This document shows, piece after piece, positions 56,138 through 64,000 of a stretch of DNA of 64,000 bases. The position numbers and the translations under genes were made by a program. How positions within the stretch are numbered: position 1 is the stretch's first letter; every line of letters begins with the position of its first letter. Under the pieces are notes generated by a model. That model was not told the origin of the DNA. It made no database searches and was given only the letters and a program-made list of their open reading frames with translations. Source of the stretch: Brassica napus. Taxonomy: Eukaryota > Streptophyta > Magnoliopsida > Brassicales > Brassicaceae. The DNA lies in contig NW_026016759.1 of the NCBI RefSeq assembly GCF_020379485.1, positions 1 through 64,000 on the forward strand, in the 5' to 3' direction.

Positions 56138-57883
56138 CCACTGGTGCAAAAGTATCAATGTAATCTTCCCCATAAGTCTGTGTAAATCCTCTTGCAACCA
56201 GCCTAGTCTTGCGCCTATCTATCTCCCCATTTGCAAGGTACTTGATGGTGAAGATCCATCTGCTTGAAACTGCCTTCTTCCCTTTAGGTAACTCACTCTC
56301 ATACCAAGTATCATTCCTGATCATTGCATCCCTTTCATCTCCTACTGAATCTCTCCAAACCTTGTGCTTCATAGCTTCTTCATAAGATCTTGGTATCTCA
56401 TTCTCATCCAAGTTACACATAAACACCATGTGCTCTTCTGGAAACTCTGCAAAGGAACACACGGCTTGAGAGGGATGCTCCACAGCCTGGGCATTGTAGT
56501 ACACTCTCGTGTTTACCCAGTTGGAAGGATCCCTCCTTATCCTTGTGCTCCTCCGCAAGGTCTCAACCTGTTCTTCAGCCTGAACATTCTCTTGTGCTTC
56601 CTCTCTTAAACCAGTAGGTTCTCCCTGCTCATTTCCACCTGACTGAGCTTCACTCTCTACTTCCTGTGTCTCCTCCTGATCATGCTGACCTGAATCCTCT
56701 TGGTTATGCTCCTGCTCCCCTGATTCAGATCCATTCCCCCTCTCATGATCAAGAGGGGTTGTTCCTCCAGCTTCTCCAGTTTGATTAGAAGGTCCGGTTC
56801 TTCCTGGTTCCTGATCTTGGGATAATCCTATCCCTAGCCTCTCCAACAACACTCTCAATGTTGTTGCCTTCTCTGATGGAGCTCGGGACAGATCCTCTAG
56901 GTCTTCCCATTTCTTCTCCTCATAATACCCTTTAGACTCAACAAACTTCACTTCTCTAGATACCATAACCCTCCTAGTTATTGGATCATAACATTTGTAG
57001 CCTTTCTGAGTGATTGAGTACCCAATGAACATAGCTTTAGTACTCTTTGCTTCTAGCTTGTTCCTTCTTTCTCCGGGAATCATCACATAACATAAGCACC
57101 CAAAGACTCTCAAATGATCAATGTGTGGCTTGGCCTTGTTCAATACTTCAAAGGGAGACAGTTTCTTCAAGACACGGGTTGGCACTCTATTGATGAGATA
57201 GCAAGCAGTCTGAACAGCATCACTCCAAAACCTCTTAGGGACATTCATGTGGAACATGATTGATCTCGCAACCTCCATCAAATGTCTGTTCTTCCTCTCA
57301 GCCACCCCATTTTGTTGTGGTGTGTAAGGACAGCTAGTTTGTTGCACAATCCCATGCTTTGCAAGATGACTCTTGAAAGCATTGCTAGTGTATTCTCCTC
57401 CATTATCAGACCTCAGAATCCTCACAGTGGCATTGTACTGATTAGTAACATATGCTTGGAAGTTCATGAAGGCTTCTAGGACTCTGTCTTTGGAGGGAAT
57501 CATGGTGATCCATGTGTACTTGGACTTCTCATCAATGAAAGTCACAAAGTACTTATGGCTGTCTCTAGACATACAGGGAGCTGTCCACACGTCTGAATGC
57601 ACCAGATCAAAGCAATTCTCATATCTGGTTTCTGATGTTGGGAAGACAGTCCTACAGTGCTTTCCAAGTATACAAGCTTCACACTCCAAGTGATTGAACG
57701 CCATACTTGGTAGAATCAGTTCAATTGCCTTGGCATGAGGATGTCCCAGCCTTGCATGCCATGTGAGATTATCACACCTATCCGTTGTGCTGCTTAAACA
57801 CACAGACTCCACAGGACTAGGCGCCTCAGTTGTTTGGAGATGATAGAGCTGATGCTTGCTGTCTCCTCTGCCAATAACCCTTC
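56138..57883 (-). CDS. Element J middle arm (pre-integrase, integrase, linker, reverse transcriptase start)
   Basis: Open across its whole length between H and K. Contains WHARLGHPHAKAIEL, CEACILGKHCRTVF, HSDVWTAPCMSRD, RSDNGGEYTSNAF, NGVAERKNRH, the acidic linker and RLVARGFTQTYGEDYIDTFAPVAK. One residue differs from F in the linker (NQTGEAGG versus NQAGEAGG). It joins in frame to 51435 on one side and 63398 on the other. Confidence 0.92.
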
Positions 57884-58374
57884 TGTTGAGATGAAGACCA
57901 AGAAGTGAAGAGATGGAGCTTTGGGGTTAATAGAGTGTTGAGGCTGAGACAGTAACTTTAGAGATTACCATGGTAACTTTTATTTTACCACAGTAACTTT
58001 GGAGTGGTAAGATAAAAGCATGGGAAGTTACCTTGAACCTATTTGGAGAAGGGATCACGTCCAAAGGGGAGCAAGGAGTGGTGTGGATAAGGTTTGGTCA
58101 TAGCTGGAAAGGTGAAGCCACTTTACAGCCTGTCCAAGCATGTGAAGCCTCTCAGCAGCCAGCTAGCCTTGACTTCACATGCTTTGAGTCCCATTTTCGA
58201 AATCCTCTTTGTATCAGCCTTATCTCTTCATTTATAACTTGTATCTGAGACATTAAAATTAATCAATGGAGTTTTGAGTCTCTCTCTCTCTCTAGAATCT
58301 CTCTATTCTCTCTAAACTTTACTCTAATCTTCTCTGATTATTATTAAACACACTCTAAAACACAAAAGTGTATA
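57884..58374 (+). repeat. Element H 5' LTR (491 bp)
   Basis: TGTTGAGATG..AAGTGTATA. U3 has the palindrome TTACCATGGTAA (57965-57976) and TTTACCACAGTAAC after it. Confidence 0.92.
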
Positions 58375-58392
58375 TGGTATCAGAGCCAGGTT
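58375..58392 (+). other. Primer-binding site, element H
   Basis: TGGTATCAGAGCCAGGTT directly after the LTR. Confidence 0.9.
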
Positions 58393-58535
58393 GCTCAAAA
58401 GGGGGTGAGTGTGTGATTTCTTTTTCGCAAATCTGGGTTCTTTCTTGAGTGTTCTTAGTGTTCTTGGTGTTCTTGAGTGTTCTTGGTGAGTCTGGGTTAT
58501 GTTCTTCAGTCACTAGGCTCGTTTGGATATTTCTG

Positions 58536-61500
58536 ATGGAAACAAACAACCTAGGCATGGAGATGAAGCATAGTTCTAGTATTCCATTGAAGCTTGAAGA
58601 GGAAACTGGTGGAAGTTGGTCAAGATGGGCGAAGGCAGTGTTGAGGAGCTGTGTGTTGTGGAGTAGTCATAAAAAGGGGAAGCCTTTGAGAAGAATGGCT
58701 ACAGAAGCAGGTCAGGCGTGGAGTCTGAGGTATGAAGATAGAGTTGTTCAAGAAAACCATACAAGATGTGGGATTGAAGCAGCTCATGGGAGTAGATCCG
58801 ATCTGAAGAAGGTTTGTGGAGTCAAGAGAGCTAACACAGACCTGAGAAGAGGAAAGGAAGAACTCCATCAGCTTGTGGGCAAGCTGAAATACTTGTGGAG
58901 AGAGCTGGATTTGTTGAGATCAAGAACATCAGATCCGGAGGTGATTCAAGAAAGGCTGGAGCAAGATGTAGTCTTGAGCCTTCTAGTGAGCTTAAACTCA
59001 TCATATGGTCAGCTGATTATGCAAGTAGCCAAAGATGATGAGCGAGTAGATGTGGATGGGTTGTGTGAGCTTGTTCAGTCTTCATATAAAGTATATGAGA
59101 AGAGCAAGAGACTGATCAGGATCAGAGATGGTACAAGGTGTAAGAAGGGAAGATTGAGGAGACTGTCCAGGACTTGGGTCATGGTGAGAAAGACTCAGAG
59201 GAAGAGTAGACAGTGTGGATACTTTGGGAATGATATGGAGACAAGACTGATTAAAGAGTTTGCGCAGCATGTGGTTAGAGGAGAGTGTTCCTACTCAGCC
59301 TATATGGGTAGTTCAGTAGAAGAAAGTGTGGTTATGAAGGGGCAAGGAACCAAAGGAGCAGATGATCCTATCACAAAGAAAGAATGGGATGGGTTTGTCA
59401 AGTATGTGTATGCTTTGGCTACGACCCGGAGACAAGGTGCTCCTGCCTTAGCATCCACATCCAAACCCATCATCATTGATTCTGGAGCAACACATCATAT
59501 GATCAGTGATAGAAGTCTGATAAGTGAAGTCAAGGCTGCAACAGGGAGTGTCATGATAGCTAATGGTGCTAGGATCCCAATAGAAGGAGTGGGAAACCTC
59601 AAGCTGTTTGAGAAGAACTCACCTGCATTCTACCTGCCTCAGTTCACTTCAAATCTGATATCAGTGAAGAAGGCCACAGTTGATCTTGATTGTCAAGTAG
59701 TATTCAGGCCAAATGAAGTTGAGTTTCAAGATTTGAAGACTGGGAGAGTTATTGGTAGAGGGGACAGCAAGAATCAGTTATATCATCTCCAAACAGCTAA
59801 GACCTCTAACCCTATTGATTCTGTATGCTTGAGTAGTACTGCTGATAGGTGTGATAGTATTACTTGGCATGCTAGATTAGGACATCCTCATGCTCGTGCA
59901 ATTGAATTGATTATGCCTAATATGTCATTCAATCACTTGGAATGTGAAGCTTGCATCTTAGGGAAGCATTGTAGAACTGTTTTTCCCACATCAGAGACCA
60001 TATATGCAAATTGCTTTGATCTTGTTCATTCTGATGTGTGGACAGCCCCTTGTATGTCTAGAGAAAACCAGAAGTACTTTGTGACATTCATAGATGAGAA
60101 GTCTAAGTATACATGGATCACATTGCTGCCATCTAAGGATAGAGTTTTTGAGGCTTTTGTCAACTTCCAAGCATATGTAACTAACCATTACAATGCTACT
60201 GTGAAGGTACTACGGTCTGATAATGGAGGAGAATACACCAGTCATGCCTTCAAGAATCACTTGGCTAAACATGGGATAGTGCATCAGACCAGTTGTCCTT
60301 ACACACCACAGCAGAATGGGGTAGCTGAGAGGAAGAATAGGCATCTGATGGAGGTGGCTAGATCCATGATGTATCATGCTAATGTTCCAAAGAGGTTTTG
60401 GGGTGATGCTGTTCAGACTGCATGCTATCTTATCAATCGGATTCCAACTAAGGTATTGAAGAATCTGTCTCCTTTTGAGGTGCTGAACAAGAGCAAGCCA
60501 TACATAGATCATCTGCGTGTCTTTGGATGCCTATGTTATGTCTGGATTCCAGGAGAACAGAGAAACAAGTTGGAGGCAAAGAGCACTAAAGCAATGCTCA
60601 TTGGGTACTCAGTAACTCAGAAGGGGTACAAGTGCTATGATCCAGCAACTAGGAGAGTGTTGGTATCTAGAGATGTTAAGTTTATAGAGGCAAAGGGTTA
60701 TTATGAAGAAAAGAACTGGGAAGACTTGGAAGATCTGTCTCAAGAACCAAGAAACATGGCAGAGAATCTGAGGAACATCTTGGAAAGGCTTGGGGTAAAC
60801 ATGTCCCAAGAGAAGGTTAGAGAAGCTGAAAGAACTACCCCACTTGATCATGAGGGGGGAAATGAGTCTGAATCAGGAGTGCAAGAGCAGCACCAAGGGG
60901 ATTCAGGTCATCATGATCAAGAGGTGACACAAGAAGTAGAGAATTTTCCTCAGGTGGATGAGCAGGGAGAGGTTCATGATCAAGAGGAGGTGAGTGAGAC
61001 AGAAACTGAGGTTCAAGCAGAGGTTCAAGCTGAGGATCAGGTTCAGGCTTTGCGGAGGAGCACAAGGATAAAGAGGGATGCTTCCAACTGGGTAAACACG
61101 AGAGTGTACTACAATGCCCAGGCTGTGGAGCATCCTTCTCAAGCCGTGTGTTCCTTTGCAGAATATCCAGAAGAGCACATGGTGTTTATGTGTAACTTGG
61201 ATGAGAATGAGATACCAAGATCTTATGAAGAAGCTATGAAGCACAAGGTTTGGAGAGATTCAGTAGGAGATGAAAGGGATGCAATGATCAGGAATGACAC
61301 TTGGTATGAGAGTGAGTTACCTAAAGGGAAGAAGGCAGTTTCAAGCAGATGGATCTTCACCATCAAGTATCTTGCAAATGGGAAGATAGATAGGTGCAAG
61401 ACCAGGCTGGTTGCAAGAGGATTTACACAGACTTATGGGGAAGATTACATTGATACTTTTGCACCAGTGGCCAAGCTTCACACAATTCGAATTGTGTTAT

Positions 61501-62762
61501 CCATTGCAACAAACTTGGAGTGGGATTTGTGGCAAATGGATGTGAAGAATGCTTTCTTGCAAGGTGAACTTGAAGATGAAGTATACATGCATCCGCCTCC
61601 TGGTCTTGAGCATCTAGTAAAGCCAGGGAATGTTTTGAGATTGAAGAAGGCAATATATGGGCTGAAACAGTCACCTAGAGCTTGGTACAGGAAGTTGAGT
61701 ACAACACTCAATGGGAGAGGCTTTAGGAAGTCTGAACTAGATCACACTCTCTTCACCTTGACAGGACCTTCAGGGATCATTGTGATTCTAGTGTATGTGG
61801 ATGATTTGATTATCACAGGAAGTGATAAGGCAGGGATTCATGCCACTAAGGAGTTTCTCAAATCTGTGTTTGACATCAAGGATTTGGGAGAGATGAAGTA
61901 TTTTCTGGGCATTGAGATATGCAGATCAAAGGAGGGTTTGTTTATGTCTCAAAGGAAGTATACTATGGATATGTTGAAGGAGACTGATGTGCTTGGAGGA
62001 AAGATAGCTAAGACACCTCTTGAGGAGGGGTATAAGGTTCTGCGTGAGGGGGAGGTTGAAGAGAAGCAGTTGTTTGATGATGCTAAGCTGTATAGGAAGA
62101 TGGTTGGCAAGCTGATCTACTTGACTATCACCAGACCTGATATATGTTTTGCTGTGAATCAAGTAAGTCAGCATATGCAGGCACCAAAGGTACATCACTG
62201 GAAGATGGTTGATAGGATACTGAGGTATTTGAGTGGCACGCCTGGTCAAGGAGTTTGGATGGGTTGTAATGGCAGTACAGAAGTGGTTGGGTATTGTGAT
62301 GCTGATTGGGCAGGAGATAGAGTGGACAGGAGATCAACTACTGGGTATTGTACATTCATTGGAGGGAACCTGGTTACTTGGAAAAGTAAGAAGCAGAAGG
62401 TCATCTCCTGTTCAAGTGCTGAGGCTGAGTATAGGGCTATGCTGAAGCTAACAAACGAATTGGTATGGATCAAGGGTATCTTGAAGCATTTGGAGATTGA
62501 GCAGAGTACTCCTATGACAATGCACTGTGACAATCAAGCAGCTATCCACATTGCTTCTAACTCAGTCTTTCATGAGAGGACAAAGCATATAGAAGTTGAT
62601 TGTCACAAGGTGAGGCAGATGATTATACTTGGAGTGATACTGCCATGTTATACAAGAAGTGAAGATCAGCTTGCAGATGTGTTTACTAAGGCAGCGAGAT
62701 TAAAGACAATGGAGTCCATACTATCAAGGCTTGGACTCATTGATCTTACTCCAAGGAGCTGA
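58536..62762 (+). CDS. Element H gag-pol polyprotein (1408 aa), intact
   Basis: ATG 58536 (METNNLGMEMKHSSS) aligns with the F start; the frame is open further upstream from a GTG but that part is leader. Gag spans about 1-300, with WSRWAKAVLRSCVLWSSHKK near 28-47 and a basic region near 200-225 but no CCHC knuckle. Protease DSGA is at 315-318, pre-integrase WHARLGHP near 444, integrase triad D500, D562, E598, acidic linker 760-835, reverse transcriptase D1002 and YVDD 1087-1090, RNase H D1255, E1296/E1298 and D1332. It makes the particle and copies and inserts the element. All catalytic motifs are present. IDRCKTRLVARG has Cys where F and G have Arg. The stop is followed 32 bases later by the conserved hairpin. 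Confidence 0.95.
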   Translation: METNNLGMEMKHSSSIPLKLEEETGGSWSRWAKAVLRSCVLWSSHKKGKPLRRMATEAGQAWSLRYEDRVVQENHTRCGIEAAHGSRSDLKKVCGVKRANTDLRRGKEELHQLVGKLKYLWRELDLLRSRTSDPEVIQERLEQDVVLSLLVSLNSSYGQLIMQVAKDDERVDVDGLCELVQSSYKVYEKSKRLIRIRDGTRCKKGRLRRLSRTWVMVRKTQRKSRQCGYFGNDMETRLIKEFAQHVVRGECSYSAYMGSSVEESVVMKGQGTKGADDPITKKEWDGFVKYVYALATTRRQGAPALASTSKPIIIDSGATHHMISDRSLISEVKAATGSVMIANGARIPIEGVGNLKLFEKNSPAFYLPQFTSNLISVKKATVDLDCQVVFRPNEVEFQDLKTGRVIGRGDSKNQLYHLQTAKTSNPIDSVCLSSTADRCDSITWHARLGHPHARAIELIMPNMSFNHLECEACILGKHCRTVFPTSETIYANCFDLVHSDVWTAPCMSRENQKYFVTFIDEKSKYTWITLLPSKDRVFEAFVNFQAYVTNHYNATVKVLRSDNGGEYTSHAFKNHLAKHGIVHQTSCPYTPQQNGVAERKNRHLMEVARSMMYHANVPKRFWGDAVQTACYLINRIPTKVLKNLSPFEVLNKSKPYIDHLRVFGCLCYVWIPGEQRNKLEAKSTKAMLIGYSVTQKGYKCYDPATRRVLVSRDVKFIEAKGYYEEKNWEDLEDLSQEPRNMAENLRNILERLGVNMSQEKVREAERTTPLDHEGGNESESGVQEQHQGDSGHHDQEVTQEVENFPQVDEQGEVHDQEEVSETETEVQAEVQAEDQVQALRRSTRIKRDASNWVNTRVYYNAQAVEHPSQAVCSFAEYPEEHMVFMCNLDENEIPRSYEEAMKHKVWRDSVGDERDAMIRNDTWYESELPKGKKAVSSRWIFTIKYLANGKIDRCKTRLVARGFTQTYGEDYIDTFAPVAKLHTIRIVLSIATNLEWDLWQMDVKNAFLQGELEDEVYMHPPPGLEHLVKPGNVLRLKKAIYGLKQSPRAWYRKLSTTLNGRGFRKSELDHTLFTLTGPSGIIVILVYVDDLIITGSDKAGIHATKEFLKSVFDIKDLGEMKYFLGIEICRSKEGLFMSQRKYTMDMLKETDVLGGKIAKTPLEEGYKVLREGEVEEKQLFDDAKLYRKMVGKLIYLTITRPDICFAVNQVSQHMQAPKVHHWKMVDRILRYLSGTPGQGVWMGCNGSTEVVGYCDADWAGDRVDRRSTTGYCTFIGGNLVTWKSKKQKVISCSSAEAEYRAMLKLTNELVWIKGILKHLEIEQSTPMTMHCDNQAAIHIASNSVFHERTKHIEVDCHKVRQMIILGVILPCYTRSEDQLADVFTKAARLKTMESILSRLGLIDLTPRS

Positions 62763-62794
62763 GCCCCTTAACCATGGAGTCTCCACTCTTTTTC

Positions 62795-62835
62795 CCTCAT
62801 CAAGGTTTTATCCCATTGGGTTTTCCTTGGTGAGG
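62795..62835 (+). other. Conserved post-coding hairpin, element H
   Basis: CCTCATCAAGG / CCTTGGTGAGG with TCCCATTGGG core, then TTTTTAATGAGG. Confidence 0.62.
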
Positions 62836-62864
62836 TTTTTAATGAGGGAGGTCTTCATGGTTTC

Positions 62865-62895
62865 CAAGCTAGACAAGTTCTCTTAGTCTAGCTTG
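62865..62895 (+). other. Hairpin adjoining the polypurine tract, element H
   Basis: CAAGCTAGAC / GTCTAGCTTG. Relative to A, F and G (CAAGCTTGAC / GTCAAGCTTG) one base pair is swapped on both strands, a compensatory change. The polypurine tract GAGGGGGAG follows. Confidence 0.62.
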
Positions 62896-62903
62896 AGGGG
62901 GAG

Positions 62904-63392
62904 TGTTGAGATGAAGACCAAGAAGTGAAGAGATGGAGCTTTGGGGTTAATAGAGTGTTGAGGCTGAGACAGTAACTTTAGAGATTACCATGGTAACTTT
63001 TATTTTACCACAGTAACTTTGGAGTGGTAAGATAAAAGCATGGGAAGTTACCTTGAACCTATTTGGAGAAGGGATCACGTCCAAAGGGGAGCAAGGAGTG
63101 GTGTGGATAAGGTTTGGTCATAGCTGGAAAGGTGAAGCCACTTTACAGCCTGTCCAAGCATGTGAAGCCTCTCAGCAGCCAGCTAGCCTTGACTTCACAT
63201 GCTTTGAGTCCCATTTTCGAAATCCTCTTTGTATCAGCCTTATCTCTTCATTTATAACTTGTATCTGAGACATTAAAATTAATCAATGGAGTTTTGAGTC
63301 TCTCTCTCTCTAGAATCTCTCTATTCTCTCTAAACTTTACTCTAATCTTCTCTGATTATTATTAAACACACTCTAAAACACAAAAGTGTATA
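62904..63392 (+). repeat. Element H 3' LTR (489 bp)
   Basis: Same as the 5' LTR except for one fewer TC in a TC run near 63301-63311. Confidence 0.92.
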
Positions 63393-63397
63393 CCTTC

Positions 63398-64000
63398 CAG
63401 TCTTCAAATCCTGGAACTCAACTTCATTTGGTCTGAAAACCACTTGACAATCCAGATCAACTGTAGCCTTCTTAACTGAGATTAGATTGGATGTAAACTG
63501 AGGTAGGTAGAAGGCAGTGGAGTTCTTCTCAAACAGCTTGAGGTTTCCCACTCCTTCTATTGGGATCCTGGTACCATTGGCTATCATGACACTCCCTGTT
63601 GCTGCTTTAACCTCACTGATTAGTCTCTTGTCACTGATCATGTGGTGTGTTGCTCCAGAGTCAATGATGATGGGTTTAGATGTGGATGCTTTGGCAGGAG
63701 CACCCAGACTCCGGGTCGTAGCCAAAGCATACACATGCTTAACCAACTCATCCCATTCCTTCTTTGTCACACACTCATCTGCCCTCTTGGTATCCATTCC
63801 TCTCATATCCGCACTGTCTCCTACTGTCTCTCCCATGTAAGCTGAGTATGAACACTCTCCTATAACCATCTGCTGAAGTACATCCTTGATTCTCTTCAAG
63901 ATTACACTCATCCTGTCACTTAAGTGCTCAGACTCGCTATCCTTTCTCCATGCCCTTCTCTTCATTAACCACTCCTTAGAAAGTTTTCTCAACCTTCCCC
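63398..64000 (-). CDS. Element J gag-protease arm, cut by the window edge
   Basis: Minus-strand frame from the window end: KLSKEWLMKRRAWRKDSESEHLSDRM, ECSYSAYMGETVGDSADM, IIDSGATHHMISDKRL of the protease and VEFQDLKTGR before the H insertion. Same as F in the shared part. The gag start and 5' LTR are not in the window. Confidence 0.9.

Larger units (their letters stand above)
57884..63392 (+). mobile_element. Element H: intact Ty1/copia retrotransposon nested in J
   Basis: LTRs 57884-58374 (491 bp) and 62904-63392 (489 bp) differ by one TC unit in a TC run as far as I can see. Target duplication CCTTC at 57879-57883 and 63393-63397. Primer site, polypurine tract, TATA-like TTTATAAC (58231-58238) and an unbroken gag-pol are all present. 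It is the best candidate here for an autonomous, recently mobile element. Confidence 0.95.
49517..64000 (-). mobile_element. Element J: Ty1/copia retrotransposon carrying nested K and H, running off the window
   Basis: Its 3' LTR is 49517-50001; the 3' LTR and the first pol arm copy F at a constant offset of 11514 bases. Minus-strand gag-pol is split into 50144-51435, 56138-57883 and 63398-64000 by K and H. The left flank is element I (GGAAC), not satellite, so J is an independent insertion rather than part of a duplication of F. Its 5' LTR is outside the window. Confidence 0.9.

Overview
The window is plant centromeric or pericentromeric heterochromatin. It holds no host gene, tRNA or rRNA that I can see. 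A 176-bp HindIII-type satellite (AAGCTT once in nearly every monomer) fills 1-5172, 15200-20269 and 36610-38002. Its sequence matches what I remember of the CentBr satellite of Brassica, so I infer a Brassiceae species (Brassica, Raphanus or a close relative). Everything else is LTR retrotransposons inserted into that satellite and into one another. Target-site duplications (TSDs) let most of the insertion order be read directly.

Layout. (1) Copia element A (5173-15199, minus, TSD ATCCC) sits in the satellite and carries non-autonomous element B (7044-11110, plus, TSD CGGAG) in its reverse transcriptase. (2) Copia element E (20270-36609, minus, TSD TGAAG) sits in the same satellite. It carries a complete Ty3/gypsy CRM-like element C (24769-35436, plus, TSD GTTCC), which in turn carries D (27552-31569, plus, TSD CAGGT), a young relative of B. 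(3) Copia element F (38003-48730, minus) enters the satellite at 38002. Copia G (41285-46819, plus, TSD GGAAT) lies in its integrase. F's 5' LTR is cut by the start of element I (48731-49516, plus). I is cut by Copia J (49517 to beyond 64000, minus), a near-identical sibling of F. J carries K (51436-56132, minus, TSD CTTGG), a non-autonomous relative of C, and Copia H (57884-63392, plus, TSD CCTTC), which has an intact 1408-codon gag-pol. The far ends of F, I and J lie beyond the window.

How the parts relate. A, E, F, G, H and J are autonomous-type Ty1/copia elements (gag, protease, integrase, reverse transcriptase, RNase H in one frame). C is an autonomous Ty3/gypsy element whose integrase tail is encoded inside its 3' LTR, as in the CRM centromeric clade. 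B, D and K lack pol and would need enzymes in trans; K shares LTR start, primer site and C-terminal tail with C. All visible primer-binding sites match initiator tRNA-Met.

Most interesting signals: a two-part RNA hairpin just after the coding region that recurs 12 times in Copia, gypsy and non-autonomous elements with compensatory stem changes; a second covarying hairpin against the polypurine tract; a 31-nt block inside Copia pol conserved through synonymous sites; K's Gag/novel/CRM-tail fusion protein; U3 clusters of CGTAC (SPL-like) or GTTACTGTGG inverted repeats; and non-TG..CA LTR ends. The left ~10 kb has many one-base deletions that look like residual assembly error, so breaks in A there may not be real.
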